Origin: Streptomyces spinosus
GTDB lineage: Bacteria; Actinomycetota; Actinomycetes; Streptomycetales; Streptomycetaceae
Length of the DNA stretch: 64,000 nucleotides
Assembly: GCF_020400655.1 (NCBI RefSeq)
Contig: NZ_JAINRC010000001.1
Location: 434,001 to 498,000, forward strand
Direction of reading: 5' to 3'
The stretch's first letter is position 1. Each line of letters starts with the position of its first letter. Below the pieces are notes generated by a model, which had not been told where the DNA came from, ran no database searches, and saw only the letters and a list, made by a program, of their open reading frames with translations. Position numbers and translations under genes: made by a program. This document shows, piece by piece, positions 1 through 8,500 of this stretch.

Positions 1-567
1 CTCGGACTGGCGGGCGGCCGCCAGGCGGACCGCGTCCATGATCTTCTCGTAGCCCGTGCAGCGGCACAGGTTGCCCGACAGCGCCTCGCGGATGTCGGCG
101 TCGCTCGGGTTCGGGTTGCGCTCCAGCATCTCGTCGGCGGCGACGAGCAGGCCGGGGGTGCAGAAGCCGCACTGGACGGCGCCGGCGTCGATGAACGCCT
201 GCTGCACGGGGCTCAGTCCGGTGCCCTCGCCGGTCTGCGAGTCGGCGCGCCCGGCCTGCCATCCCCTCGCCTCGTCCAGGCTCGTGCCACCGCGGGCGCC
301 CGTCCCGCAGGAGCGCTGCCTGGCGTAGTCGGCCAGCCCCTCGACGGTCACGACGTCCCGGCCCTCGGCCTGGCCGGCCGCGACCAGGCAGGAACAGACG
401 GGCACGCCGTCGAGGCGGACCGTGCAGGAACCGCACTCGCCCTGCTCGCAGGCGTTCTTGGAGCCCGGCAGGCCGAGCCGCTCGCGCAGCACGTACAGCA
501 GGGACTCGCCCTCCCAGACGTCGTCGGCCTCCTGCGGGCGTCCGTTGACGGTGAAGTTGACGCGCAT
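1..567 (-). CDS. Xanthine dehydrogenase, 2Fe-2S subunit (partial, C-terminus cut by the window edge)
   Basis: Small iron-sulfur subunit of a molybdenum hydroxylase of the xanthine dehydrogenase family; it passes electrons from the molybdenum site to the FAD subunit. The 189 visible codons carry a plant-ferredoxin-type cluster (Cys40, 45, 48 and 60, in CEQGECGSC) and the second [2Fe-2S] domain (CGFC at 133-136, CRC at 168-170). About 35 residues (roughly 85-120) rich in Gly, Ser and Thr separate the two domains. The ATG at 567 shares one base with the stop of the FAD-subunit gene (TGATG), so the two are translationally coupled. The molybdopterin subunit would be expected beyond the left edge. 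Purine oxidation is inferred from the divergent PucR-type regulator. Confidence 0.93.
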   Translation of the reverse strand, partial: MRVNFTVNGRPQEADDVWEGESLLYVLRERLGLPGSKNACEQGECGSCTVRLDGVPVCSCLVAAGQAEGRDVVTVEGLADYARQRSCGTGARGGTSLDEARGWQAGRADSQTGEGTGLSPVQQAFIDAGAVQCGFCTPGLLVAADEMLERNPNPSDADIREALSGNLCRCTGYEKIMDAVRLAAARQSE

Positions 568-1460
568 CACGCAGCTCCCTCGGTGGCGCGGCGGGCGCCG
601 CGGTACGACTCCCAGGTCCAGGTCAGCGTCCGGCGGGCCATCACGCCGACCGCGTGCCGGCGGTAGCTCGCGGTGCCCCGGACGTCGTCGATCGGGTTGC
701 AGGCGGCGGAGCACAGGTCCGCGAACCGCTTGGCGGCCGACGGGGTGATGATCTTCCCGTTGTCCCAGAAGCCGCCCTCCTCCAGGGCCGCGTTCAGGAA
801 CTCCTCGGCGGCCGTGGCGCGCACCGGGGTGGGCGCGGCCGAGCCGATGCCGGTGCGCACGGTCCGGGTCCGCGGGTGCAGGGCCAGCCCGAAGGCGCAC
901 ACGGCGATGACCATGGCGTTGCGGGTGCCGACCTTCGAGTACTGCTGCGGGCCGTCGGCCTTGTCGATGTGCACGGCGCGGATCAGCTCGTCGGACTGGA
1001 GCGCGTTGCGCTTGACGCCCGTGTAGAACGCGTCGACCGGGATGCGCCGGGTGCCGCGGGCCGCCGACTCCACCTCGACCTCGGCGCCGGCCGCGAGCAG
1101 GGCGGGGTGGGCGTCACCGGCGGGCGAGGCCGTGCCGAGGTTGCCGCCGACGCCGCCGCGGTTGCGGATCTGCGGGGAGGCGACCGTGTGCGAGGCGAGC
1201 GCGAGGCCCGGCAGCTCGGCACGGAGGTTCTCCATGATCGCGGTGTACGGGACGGAGGCACCCAGCCGCACGGTGTCCTCGCCGACCTCCCACTCGTAGA
1301 GGTCGCCGACGCGGCCCAGGTCGAGGAGGTACTCGGGCCTGCGGTGATCGAAGTTGATCTCGACCATCACGTCGGTGCCACCCGCAATCGGCACAGCGGT
1401 GGGGTGCTCGGCCTTCGCGGCGAGCGCCTCCTCCCAGCTGGCGGGGCGAAGGAAGTCCAT
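567..1460 (-). CDS. Xanthine dehydrogenase, FAD-binding subunit
   Basis: FAD subunit of the same molybdenum hydroxylase; transfers electrons from the iron-sulfur subunit to NAD or another acceptor. 297 residues, the normal length for this subunit. The N-terminal FAD_binding_5 fold shows PIAGGTDVM (24-32) and the pyrophosphate-binding loop RGGVGGNLGTASPAGD (about 101-116); the C-terminal half is the CO-dehydrogenase flavoprotein C domain. It is the first gene of a leftward operon and overlaps the 2Fe-2S gene by one base. Regulation by the divergent PucR protein is inferred from position. Confidence 0.93.
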   Translation of the reverse strand: MDFLRPASWEEALAAKAEHPTAVPIAGGTDVMVEINFDHRRPEYLLDLGRVGDLYEWEVGEDTVRLGASVPYTAIMENLRAELPGLALASHTVASPQIRNRGGVGGNLGTASPAGDAHPALLAAGAEVEVESAARGTRRIPVDAFYTGVKRNALQSDELIRAVHIDKADGPQQYSKVGTRNAMVIAVCAFGLALHPRTRTVRTGIGSAAPTPVRATAAEEFLNAALEEGGFWDNGKIITPSAAKRFADLCSAACNPIDDVRGTASYRRHAVGVMARRTLTWTWESYRGARRATEGAA

Positions 1461-1811
1461 GACCGGCTCTCTTCTTCGTCTCAGTGCTCTTGAGGTCGTG
1501 CAGATTGAGCCAATCCGTGTGCGGCGGGCCCGGCTCGTTCATGTGCTGTTCACGCGGAGTGGACTCAGTACACCGTCCTGTGCTCCGACGGGGTCAGTCA
1601 CCGAAACCATGAAGGAGTTCGCTGGCCAGCAGGAGCATCTTGTAGATTCGTATGAACGGAGGTCATCGCTCACCTCTCCGTTTTCCCGGGGAAACACGGG
1701 TGACGGCACGGCGGCCCCCACTCCGGCCGGTGCGGCCCCTGACCGGGCCGCTTCACGGTGCTCCTCCAAGATCCATCGTAGGTTTCGAGACAGAAGAACG
1801 GCGGCGACGAG
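1461..1811. promoter_or_regulatory. Divergent intergenic region between the xdh operon and the PucR gene
   Basis: 351 bases without a credible gene. It must contain the leftward xdh promoter and the rightward regulator promoter. Around 1662-1680 there is a GGAGGT...ACCTC imperfect inverted repeat that could be an operator. No promoter could be placed with confidence. Confidence 0.4.
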
Positions 1812-3485
1812 ATGCGGCTGCGCGCACTGCTGGACACCGACGCGCTGGGCCTGCGGCTGCTCGGCGGCGAGGGCGAACTGGACCGCGCGGTGCGCGGGGT
1901 CATGACCACCGACCTGCGCGACCCGAGCCGCTACCTCTCCGGCGGTGAGCTGGTGCTCACCGGGCTCGCCTGGCGCCGGGACGCCGCCGACTCCGAGCCC
2001 TTCGTACGGATCCTGGTGCAGGCCGGGGTGGCCGCCCTCGCGGCCGGCGAGGCCGAGCTGGGCGATGTGCCGGACGACCTGGTGCTGGCCTGCGCGAAGC
2101 ACCGGCTGCCGCTGTTCGCCGTGCACGAGTCGGTGGCGTTCGCGACGATCACCGAGCACGTGGTGCGGCAGGTCTCCGGCGAGCGCGCCGGGGACCTGGC
2201 GGCCGTCGTGGACCGGCACCGCCGGATGATGACCTCGGGTCCGGCCGGCGGCGGCCCGGACGTCGTCCTCGACCTGCTCGGCTCCGACCTCGACCTGCGC
2301 GCCTGGGTGCTCTCCCCCACCGGCCGGATGATCGCCGGTTCCAAGGCGGCGGGCCCGGCGCTGCCCGCCGAGACCTGCGCCCGGCTCGCCGCCGAGCACC
2401 TGGCGGCCACCCGCACCGGCCGCCGCGGCCCGTACCGCGTCCAGGTGCACGGCACCACCTTCTCCCTCTTCCCGGTCCGCTCCTCCGGCCGCTCCCCGCA
2501 GGCCGCCCGCGATGTCCGCGAGACGGTCCTGTCGGACTGGCTGCTGGCCGTCGAGGCGGACGCGGGCGACTGGCCCGGCGAGCGCCTGGACCTGCTGCAG
2601 GGCGTGACCCAGCTGATCGCCGTGGAGCGGGACCGCCGGGACGCGGGCCGCACGGTCCGCCGCCGGCTCGCCCAGGAGGTGCTGGAGCTGGTGCAGACGG
2701 GCGCCGCGCCCGCCGAGATCGCCGCCCGCCTCCGGGTGGCGGCCCCGGTGCTGCTCCCCGGGCTCGGGGCGGCCCCGCACTGGCAGATCGTGGTGGCCCG
2801 GGTCGAGTGGGAGGACGGCGAGGTCGAGGGCGGCCCGGTCGCCCAGTCCCTGCTGGAGGAGGTGCTGGTCGACCCGCTGGCCACCGGCCCCGAGCCCTCC
2901 GACCGCATAGCCGTCGCGCACACCGGCGACGAGGCCGTCGCCCTGGTGCCGCTGCCCGCGGTCGCCGCCGAGCACGACGGCTCGGAGACCGGTCTGCTCG
3001 CCGACGCCCTGCTGCGGTCGGTGCGCGAGCCGCTGTCGGCCGGCCTGGACGAGGACGGCCGGCTCACCCTCGGGGTCAGCGCGGCCGTGCACTCCGCGGA
3101 GGGCCTGCGCGGTGCCCTGGAGGAGGCCCGGCACGCCCGCCGGGTCGCCGCCGCCCGTTCCGGCCGCGTCTGCGCGGCCGGCCACCAGGAGCTGGCGTCG
3201 CACGTCCTGCTGCTGCCGTTCGTCCCGGACGACGTCCGGCGCGCCTTCACCGCCCGCCTGCTGGACCCGCTGAAGGAGTACGACCGCCGGCACCGGGCCG
3301 AGCTGATCCCGACCCTGGAGGCGTTCCTGGACTCCGACGGCTCCTGGACGCGCTGCGCCACCCGCCTGCACCTGCACGTCAACACGCTGCGCTACCGGGT
3401 CGGCCGCATCGAGCAGTTGACGGGACGGGACCTGTCCCGGCTGGAGGACAAGCTGGACTTCTTCCTGGCCCTGCGCATGAGCTGA
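1812..3485 (+). CDS. PucR-family transcriptional regulator
   Basis: Cytoplasmic regulator of the PucR/CdaR type, 557 residues. The N-terminal PucR domain starts at residue 1 (LLDTDALGLRLLGGEG, with GVMTTDLRDPSRYL near 32-45). A variable central domain follows, and the C-terminal HTH_30 contains the typical LHLHVNTLRYRVGRIEQLTG (about 518-537). Members control purine, sugar-acid or gamma-aminobutyrate catabolism. Here the gene is divergent from a xanthine dehydrogenase operon, so control of purine breakdown is the best inference. The ATG at 1812 has only a weak GGCGGCGACGAG ribosome-binding stretch, but it begins exactly at the start of the PucR domain. Confidence 0.9.
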   Translation: MRLRALLDTDALGLRLLGGEGELDRAVRGVMTTDLRDPSRYLSGGELVLTGLAWRRDAADSEPFVRILVQAGVAALAAGEAELGDVPDDLVLACAKHRLPLFAVHESVAFATITEHVVRQVSGERAGDLAAVVDRHRRMMTSGPAGGGPDVVLDLLGSDLDLRAWVLSPTGRMIAGSKAAGPALPAETCARLAAEHLAATRTGRRGPYRVQVHGTTFSLFPVRSSGRSPQAARDVRETVLSDWLLAVEADAGDWPGERLDLLQGVTQLIAVERDRRDAGRTVRRRLAQEVLELVQTGAAPAEIAARLRVAAPVLLPGLGAAPHWQIVVARVEWEDGEVEGGPVAQSLLEEVLVDPLATGPEPSDRIAVAHTGDEAVALVPLPAVAAEHDGSETGLLADALLRSVREPLSAGLDEDGRLTLGVSAAVHSAEGLRGALEEARHARRVAAARSGRVCAAGHQELASHVLLLPFVPDDVRRAFTARLLDPLKEYDRRHRAELIPTLEAFLDSDGSWTRCATRLHLHVNTLRYRVGRIEQLTGRDLSRLEDKLDFFLALRMS

Positions 3486-3537
3486 GGTCAGCGGGGCGTG
3501 CGGCGGCCGGACGAGGTCACGCCCGCGCCCCACTACT

Positions 3538-3555
3538 TTGTGAAATCTTTCACCC
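3538..3555. promoter_or_regulatory. Candidate Rex-type operator
   Basis: TTGTGAA-ATCT-TTCACCC lies 82 bases upstream of the TPR-protein start. The core GTGAAA/TTTCAC is a perfect inverted repeat, and the left half matches the TTGTGAANNNNTTCACAA consensus of the NADH-sensing repressor Rex; the last two bases of the right half differ. Assignment to Rex is inference from the motif. Confidence 0.4.
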
Positions 3556-3636
3556 ACCCTCTTGGCCGGGCCCCGCGAATGGTGCTGGAATGCCGCCACC
3601 ACTCAACAGCTCGATGGCGTGCTCGGGGAGGGCAAC

Positions 3637-4416
3637 GTGGCGCATACCGCCATGTCTGGTAACGGAACCACCGGTGACGATCCGCTCCAGACCGCGGTAT
3701 GGCGGTTGCGCAGCCGGGCCTGCTGGGCCGACGCGGCGGCTCTGCTGCCCGCCGACCGCCCCGCCCCGGCGTTGCAGCGGGCCGCCCTGCTGGCCGAACG
3801 GTGCCTGTACACCGAGCGGGGCTGGGAGGAGGCGGAGGACGCGCTGCGGACGGCGGAGGCGGTGGCGCACAGCGACGAGGAGCGGGGTGCCGCCGCCTGC
3901 GAGCGGGGCTACCTGGCGTACGCCGCGACCCTGCTGGGGGTGCGCGACCGGGCCGACGAGGCGCGGGCCGCGCTGGGCCGGGCGGCGGCGCTGATCCCGC
4001 CGGGGGCCGGGGGGCGGGCCCTGCTGGACTTCCGGCGGGGGCTGGTGGCCCAGAACCTGGCCGGCGCCCCGCAGGCGGCGCGCGCCGCGTTCCGCCGGGC
4101 GCACGCCGCCGCCACGGCGAACGCCGACCCGTTGCTGCTGTCCTTCACCTGGCGCCACCTGGCGGGGCTCGCGCTGCGGGAGGGCGAGTTGGCGGAGGCG
4201 CGGCACGGCTTCGCCGAATCCCTGCGGATCAGGGAGGAGCTGGGCTACCTGGTGGGCACGGCGCCGGCGCTGGTCTCCCTGGCCGACACGGAGGAGGAAC
4301 CGGAGGCGTCCCGGCTGCGCGAGGAGGCCCGCCGCCTGTTCCGGCTGCTGGGCGGGGTGCCGACGTGGCTGGCGCAACAGCTGGCACCGCCCGCGCCCGG
4401 GGCGGCGACGGCGTAG
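3637..4416 (+). CDS. TPR-like hypothetical protein
   Basis: A 259-residue soluble, helix-rich protein. The body is a run of Ala/Leu/Arg-rich helical pairs typical of degenerate tetratricopeptide repeats (for example residues around 30-65, 85-110, 130-155 and 165-190). No catalytic motif, signal peptide or membrane segment. The GTG at 3637 is chosen because GGGGAGGG precedes it by four bases; an ATG at 3652 and an open frame back to 3562 exist but lack this signal. The final 28 bases belong to the first copy of a 191-base tandem duplication. Function unknown; TPR folds usually mediate protein contacts. Confidence 0.75.
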   Translation: MAHTAMSGNGTTGDDPLQTAVWRLRSRACWADAAALLPADRPAPALQRAALLAERCLYTERGWEEAEDALRTAEAVAHSDEERGAAACERGYLAYAATLLGVRDRADEARAALGRAAALIPPGAGGRALLDFRRGLVAQNLAGAPQAARAAFRRAHAAATANADPLLLSFTWRHLAGLALREGELAEARHGFAESLRIREELGYLVGTAPALVSLADTEEEPEASRLREEARRLFRLLGGVPTWLAQQLAPPAPGAATA

Positions 4417-4770
4417 GGGGCCGGGGGAATCGGCGCCGGGCGCGGGCGCGTGGTGCTCGACCACGCCGTTCCCGGCGCACCACGGGAACCCGCCGGCCGC
4501 CCCGCCCGCGGAGCGCGGGGAACCGCGCGCCCGGCCCCGGCGGACCCCCGCCCGGTACCCACGCCCCCGTCGGTGCTCAGCCCGCGCCCGGGGTGGCGAC
4601 GGCGTAGGGGGCCGGGGGAATCGGCGCCGGGCGCGGGCGCGTGGTGCTCGACCGCGCCGTTCCCGGGGCACCACGGGAGCCCGCCGGCCGCCCCGCCCGC
4701 GGAGCGCGGGGAACCGCGCGGACGGGCCCGGCGGACCCCCGCCCGGTACCCACGCCCCCGTCGGTGCTCA
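4389..4770. repeat. Tandem duplication, 2 x 191 bp, spanning a convergent intergenic region
   Basis: Copy 1 is 4389-4579 and copy 2 is 4580-4770, with a few substitutions. Each copy starts with GCCCGCGCCCG, which occurs a third time at 4771 inside the GntR gene, so the unit is bounded by an 11-base homology. Copy 1 begins inside the last codons of the TPR gene, and copy 2 ends on the stop codon of the GntR gene. Each copy contains a stem GTGGTGC/GCACCAC (4450-4456 with 4477-4483; 4641-4647 with 4668-4674), so the duplication doubled a probable terminator between convergent genes. I see no gene in 4417-4767. Confidence 0.9.
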
Positions 4771-5565
4771 GCCCGCGCCCGCGAAATGCCCGGCCACGAG
4801 CCCCCGCACCCGCTCGACGTCGCCGGAGGCCAGCGCGTCCAGCAGGGCGCGGTGCTCCGCCGCGTCGGCGAGCAGCTCCGTCCGTCCCAGCCGCACCGGG
4901 GGCCACTGGGCGCGCCGGTGCAGGTCCTCGGCGACGCGGACCAGCTGCTCGTTGCCCGACAGGGCGAGCAGGGCCCGGTGGAAGGACCGGTCGCACTCCG
5001 CGTACGCCGCCGGGCAGCCGGCGGCGGCCACCCGTACCGTCTCCTCCGCGAGCGGCCGCAGCTCGGCCCACCGCTCGGCGGGCACCGTACGCGCGAGCCG
5101 CGCCATCACCGGCACCTCGATGAGCGCGCGCACCTCCGCCAGCTCGGCCAGCTCCCGCGCGCCCCGCTCGACCACCCGGAAGCCGCGGTTGGGCACGACC
5201 TCGACGGCGCCCTCCAGCGCGAGCTGCTGCATGGCCTCCCGCACGGGCGTGGCCGAGACGCCGAAGCGTTCCCCGAGCGCCGGCCCCGAGTAGACCTCGC
5301 CCGGCTTCAGGTCACCGGTGACCAGCGCCGTGCGCAGCGCGTCCAGGATCTGCCCGCGCACCGAGGAGCGCTGCACCGCGGCCCGGGGCTCCGGGACCGG
5401 CCGCTCCGCGTGGGTGTGCTCGCCGCGTGCCGCGCCCGGCACCGCGGCGTCCCGCTCCCGGTCCGGGCCGGCGGCGGCCGGCCGCTGCCGCTGCCGCTGC
5501 CGCTGCTGCGCGGGCACGCGCGCGGCGGCCGGCGCGCCCGGGGAGCCCTGCACGCCCTGCTTCAC
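4768..5565 (-). CDS. GntR-family (FadR/FCD) transcriptional regulator
   Basis: 265 residues. A low-complexity N-terminus rich in Gln, Arg, Ala and Pro precedes a winged helix (VRGQILDALRTALVTGDLKPG ... SATPVREAMQQLALEGAVEV). The rest is an all-helical FCD ligand-binding domain with the expected D-x3-H pattern (AECDRSFHRALLALSGN). FCD regulators sense small organic acids, often through a bound metal; the ligand here is unknown. The GTG at 5565 follows AGGAGGAGCC; a longer form from the ATG at 5601 is possible but would start upstream of that ribosome-binding site. Its stop codon is the last base triplet of the 191-base duplication. Confidence 0.88.
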   Translation of the reverse strand: MKQGVQGSPGAPAAARVPAQQRQRQRQRPAAAGPDRERDAAVPGAARGEHTHAERPVPEPRAAVQRSSVRGQILDALRTALVTGDLKPGEVYSGPALGERFGVSATPVREAMQQLALEGAVEVVPNRGFRVVERGARELAELAEVRALIEVPVMARLARTVPAERWAELRPLAEETVRVAAAGCPAAYAECDRSFHRALLALSGNEQLVRVAEDLHRRAQWPPVRLGRTELLADAAEHRALLDALASGDVERVRGLVAGHFAGAG

Positions 5566-5676
5566 GGCTCCTCCTGGCGGCTTGTCGGCACTTGGGGTCA
5601 TTAACGACGGGTTGTCGCTTGTCCGTCAAGCACCTTAGGCGCACCGGGCGGCAGTTCAAACTCCGGCGACTCCGGA

Positions 5677-5695
5677 TAAGGTGAGGCTTACCTGT
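5677..5695. promoter_or_regulatory. Iron box (DmdR/IdeR-type operator)
   Basis: TAAGGTGAGGCTTACCTGT matches 14 of 19 positions of the DtxR/IdeR consensus TTAGGTTAGGCTAACCTAA, including the AGG and ACCT cores. It lies 50 bases upstream of the FhuF-like gene. In Streptomyces such sites are bound by the iron repressor DmdR1, so the reductase should be induced under iron starvation (inference). Confidence 0.75.
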
Positions 5696-5744
5696 GCAGC
5701 CTAGTCCGTGCTCGCGGACGCGTCCAAGGACCGGTGGTCCCGCC

Positions 5745-6587
5745 ATGCCCGCTGCGGCCTCTCCGCTCACCGCCGCGTACGACCGCCTCGCCACGGCCTT
5801 CCCGGGCCTGACCGTGACCGAACTGGGACCGGACGACCCGGCCCCGGAGGGCGCGGGCTGGACCGGCGCCGCCGGGCTCGCCGCGGGCGGCGCGGAGCTG
5901 GACGCCTTCCTCGCCCGGGACGCGGACCAGGTGGTGCGGGACTACGGCCGGCCGGCCCGCCCGGACGTCGTCGCGAGTTTCGGCCTGCACCGCTACGCCT
6001 GGCCGGCCTGTCTGCTGATCACCGTCCCGTGGTTCCTGCACCGCCGGGTGCCCCGGCTGCCCGTGACACACGTCTGGTACGACCGCACGGCCGGCCGGAT
6101 GGCCGTACGGCCTCCCGTCTCCCTCGCCTGTCTGCCGGGTGACCCCGCCGCCGCACTGCCCGGCGCCGTCGTCGTCCCGGACGAGGAGGCGCTGCGGGCC
6201 GAGGTGCGGGCGGCCGTGGCCGCCCACCTGGAGCCGCTGCTCGGCGCCTTCGGGCCCCGGATGCGGCGGCGGGGGCGCGCCCTGTGGGGCATGGCGACCG
6301 ACGAGCTCGTGGAGGGCCTCTGGTACGTCGCGGGGCTGTTCGGCGAGCGGGAGGCGGCGCGGGCCGTGCGCGAGCTGGAGCTGCTGCTGCCGGGGGCGAC
6401 CCTGCCGTACGCCGGCGGCGCCGGGTTCCGGACGCTGACCGCGCCGGACGGCGCACGGCTGCCCACCCGGGACCGGGTGAGCTGCTGCATGTTCTACACC
6501 GTCCGCCCGAAGGACACCTGCGCCACCTGCCCGCGCACCGGCGACAGCGAACGGATCGCCAAACTCACGGCGTGCGCGGCGGCCTGA
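5745..6587 (+). CDS. FhuF-like (2Fe-2S) ferric-siderophore reductase family protein
   Basis: 280-residue cytoplasmic protein. The C-terminus carries the FhuF-type iron-sulfur signature Cys247-Cys248-x10-Cys259-x2-Cys262 (SCCMFYTVRPKDTCATC). In E. coli FhuF this motif binds a [2Fe-2S] cluster that reduces siderophore-bound Fe(III) so the iron can be released. The start is the ATG at 5745; an open frame extends upstream to 5694 but would read into the iron box. The operator predicts iron-responsive control. No siderophore biosynthetic or uptake genes adjoin it, so it acts as a stand-alone reductase. Confidence 0.82.
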   Translation: MPAAASPLTAAYDRLATAFPGLTVTELGPDDPAPEGAGWTGAAGLAAGGAELDAFLARDADQVVRDYGRPARPDVVASFGLHRYAWPACLLITVPWFLHRRVPRLPVTHVWYDRTAGRMAVRPPVSLACLPGDPAAALPGAVVVPDEEALRAEVRAAVAAHLEPLLGAFGPRMRRRGRALWGMATDELVEGLWYVAGLFGEREAARAVRELELLLPGATLPYAGGAGFRTLTAPDGARLPTRDRVSCCMFYTVRPKDTCATCPRTGDSERIAKLTACAAA

Positions 6588-6901
6588 GGGGTGGTCAGGG
6601 CGGGAGCACGCCCCTGCGTCCACTAGGATCACCCGCACAGGACCGCCCGCCCTCGGCGCGGTTCCCGGACAGGTGATTCACAACTTCCTCACCCGTCGCG
6701 GGAACTTTCCGAGGAACCATCCGTACGGGTAGTCTTATTCGAACTCAACTCCCGCCCCTCAAGCGGCAGTTCGAGCAGAACGCCGTCCTGGGCATCCCCT
6801 TGCACCTTATTGGCGGCCTCTTGCCCCGAAACCCCCTGAGGGCCCTCGGGAGTGGGCCACTATGGCGGGCGTTACGCCCTATCCCAATGCAAGGGACCCT
6901 G
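6588..6901. promoter_or_regulatory. Intergenic region with a possible ECF-sigma promoter
   Basis: 314 bases with no credible gene. GGAAC at 6701-6705 and CGTA at 6722-6725 are separated by 16 bases, the layout of an extracytoplasmic-function sigma promoter such as those read by SigE. The match is short and the assignment tentative. Nothing else recognised. Confidence 0.3.
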
Positions 6902-7945
6902 ATGAGACTGACCGACATATCGCTGAACTGGCTGCTTCCGGGCGCCGTACTGCTCCTGGGCGTGCTGGCGGCGGTGGCGGTGCTCGCGCGCGGCAAGCGC
7001 TCGGCCGGGGAGAACGCGAGCGCGGACGACTCGTGGGAGCGCAGCGAGGAGCGCCGCAGGCGCAAGGAGGCCATCTACGGCACGGCCTCCTACGTGCTGC
7101 TGTTCTGCTGTGCGGCGGTGGCGGCGGCCCTGTCCTTCCACGGCCTCGTCGGCTTCGGTGAGCAGAACCTCGGGCTGACCGACGGCTGGCAGTACCTGGT
7201 GCCGTTCGGCCTGGACGGCGCGGCGATGTTCTGCTCCGTCCTCGCGGTCCGCGAGGCCAGCCACGGTGACGCGGCGCTCGGTTCCCGGATACTCGTCTGG
7301 CTGTTCGCCGCCGCGGCGGCCTGGTTCAACTGGGTGCACGCGCCCCGGGGCGCGGGGCACGCCGGCGCGCCGCAGTTCTTCTCCGGCATGTCGCTGTCGG
7401 CGGCCGTGCTGTTCGACCGGGCGCTGAAGCAGACCCGCCGGGCCGCGCTGCGCGAGCAGGGCCTGGTGCCGCGTCCGCTGCCGCAGATCCGGATCGTGCG
7501 CTGGGTGCGGGCGCCCCGCGAGACCTACAAGGCCTGGTCGCTGATGCTCCTGGAGGGCGTGCGCAGCCTCGACGAGGCCGTCGAGGAGGTCCGCGAGGAC
7601 AAGCGGCAGAAGGAGGAGACCCGGCAGCGGCGGCGCGACCAGCAGCGGGTGGAGCGCGCCCAGCTCAAGGCGATCAGCCGGGGCCACCGCGGCTTCGCGG
7701 GCCGGGGTTCCGGCCGGCAGGTCGAGGTGCAGGCCGTGGAGCGCGGCCCGGCTCCCGCGACCGCGGAGCCTGCCATATCGACCGCGGAGCAGCTGCCCGT
7801 CCGCGCACGGCCCTCCCTGCAGCGGGTCCCCAGCGGGAGTGAGCCGGTGACCGTCGACCTCACCGCCGAGGACGACACCATGGCCCTGCCGCGCCTGGAC
7901 TCCCTGGAGCGCAAGCTGAAGGACCTGGAGCAGCAGTTCGGCTGA
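6902..7945 (+). CDS. DUF2637 family membrane protein
   Basis: 347 residues. Four hydrophobic segments can be seen (about 7-28, 55-80, 92-112 and 125-142). They are followed by a long cytoplasmic tail with a basic, charged stretch (EEVREDKRQKEETRQRRR near 225-242) that may form a coiled coil, and a disordered Pro/Ala region. DUF2637 proteins are actinobacterial; related ones occur with Spd (spread) proteins of conjugative elements, but this is a chromosomal stand-alone copy. The ATG at 6902 follows AAGGGA at 6891; an upstream in-frame ATG at 6887 lacks a ribosome-binding site. Function unknown. Confidence 0.8.
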   Translation: MRLTDISLNWLLPGAVLLLGVLAAVAVLARGKRSAGENASADDSWERSEERRRRKEAIYGTASYVLLFCCAAVAAALSFHGLVGFGEQNLGLTDGWQYLVPFGLDGAAMFCSVLAVREASHGDAALGSRILVWLFAAAAAWFNWVHAPRGAGHAGAPQFFSGMSLSAAVLFDRALKQTRRAALREQGLVPRPLPQIRIVRWVRAPRETYKAWSLMLLEGVRSLDEAVEEVREDKRQKEETRQRRRDQQRVERAQLKAISRGHRGFAGRGSGRQVEVQAVERGPAPATAEPAISTAEQLPVRARPSLQRVPSGSEPVTVDLTAEDDTMALPRLDSLERKLKDLEQQFG

Positions 7946-7972
7946 CGGCCGGACCCGCGGTGCGACCGCGGT

Positions 7973-8015
7973 ACGGGACGGGGGCGTGACCGCGCGGGTC
8001 ACGCCCCCGTCCCGT
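7973..8015. terminator. Bidirectional terminator hairpin
   Basis: A perfect 19-base-pair stem (7973-7991 with 7997-8015) and a five-base GCGCG loop, placed between the stops of two convergent genes at 7945 and 8027. There is no U-run, as is usual in Streptomyces. Confidence 0.9.
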
Positions 8016-8026
8016 CGCGCTGTGCC

Positions 8027-8500
8027 TCACGCCGCCTCGGCGCCGAGTTCGAACCACACCGACTTGCCCACCTCGTGCGGCCGTACACCCCAGGCGTCGG
8101 CGAGGGACCGCACCAGCAGCAGGCCCCGGCCGTGGGTGTCGTCGTCCGTCGCCGGCGCGTGCGGCTCGGGTCTGCGGGCCACGAAGTCCCGTACCTCCAC
8201 GCGCAGTCCGCCGGGGTCCACGACGGCCGTGAGGACGGCGTCGTCGTCGGTGTGGACGAGCGCGTTGGTGACGAGTTCGCTGGTGAGCAGTTCGGCGATC
8301 TCCGAGCGGCCCGGCTTGCCCCAGTGCCGCAGCAGTTCGCGCAGCTCCCGGCGGGCCTCCGGCACCGCCCTGAGGTCCGCCCGTTCCAGCTCGCGCCGCA
8401 GCCGCCGCGCGTGTTCGGTGGTGGTGTCGGTCGCTTCCCCCGTTGTCGCCGAGAAGGCCCCTATCGTCACGGGACCGCCCCCTCGCGCCTGCCTCTTCAT
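8027..8500 (-). CDS. ATP-binding protein, anti-sigma-regulatory-factor (HATPase_c) type
   Basis: 157-residue GHKL-fold ATPase of the RsbW/SpoIIAB class, very numerous in Streptomyces. Seen: N-box helix ELLTSELVTNALVHT, the DPGGLRVEVRD strand, and the G2-like DTHGRGLLLVRSLADAWG loop. Such proteins bind or phosphorylate anti-sigma antagonists or act as partner-specific switches; the partner is not evident here. The ATG at 8500 gives MKRQARGGG; a GTG at 8470 has a better ribosome-binding site (GAGGGGG seven bases upstream) and may be the true start. It converges on the DUF2637 gene across the strong hairpin at 7973. Confidence 0.82.
   Translation of the reverse strand: MKRQARGGGPVTIGAFSATTGEATDTTTEHARRLRRELERADLRAVPEARRELRELLRHWGKPGRSEIAELLTSELVTNALVHTDDDAVLTAVVDPGGLRVEVRDFVARRPEPHAPATDDDTHGRGLLLVRSLADAWGVRPHEVGKSVWFELGAEAA

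Noticed and set aside
1539..3602. Long open frame on the minus strand opposite the PucR gene
   Set aside because: Low-complexity Gln/Arg/Gly-rich product with no domain; an effect of high GC on the antisense strand of a real gene.
4389..4770. CRISPR-like array from repeated units
   Set aside because: Only two long adjacent copies, no spacers and no cas genes; a tandem duplication.
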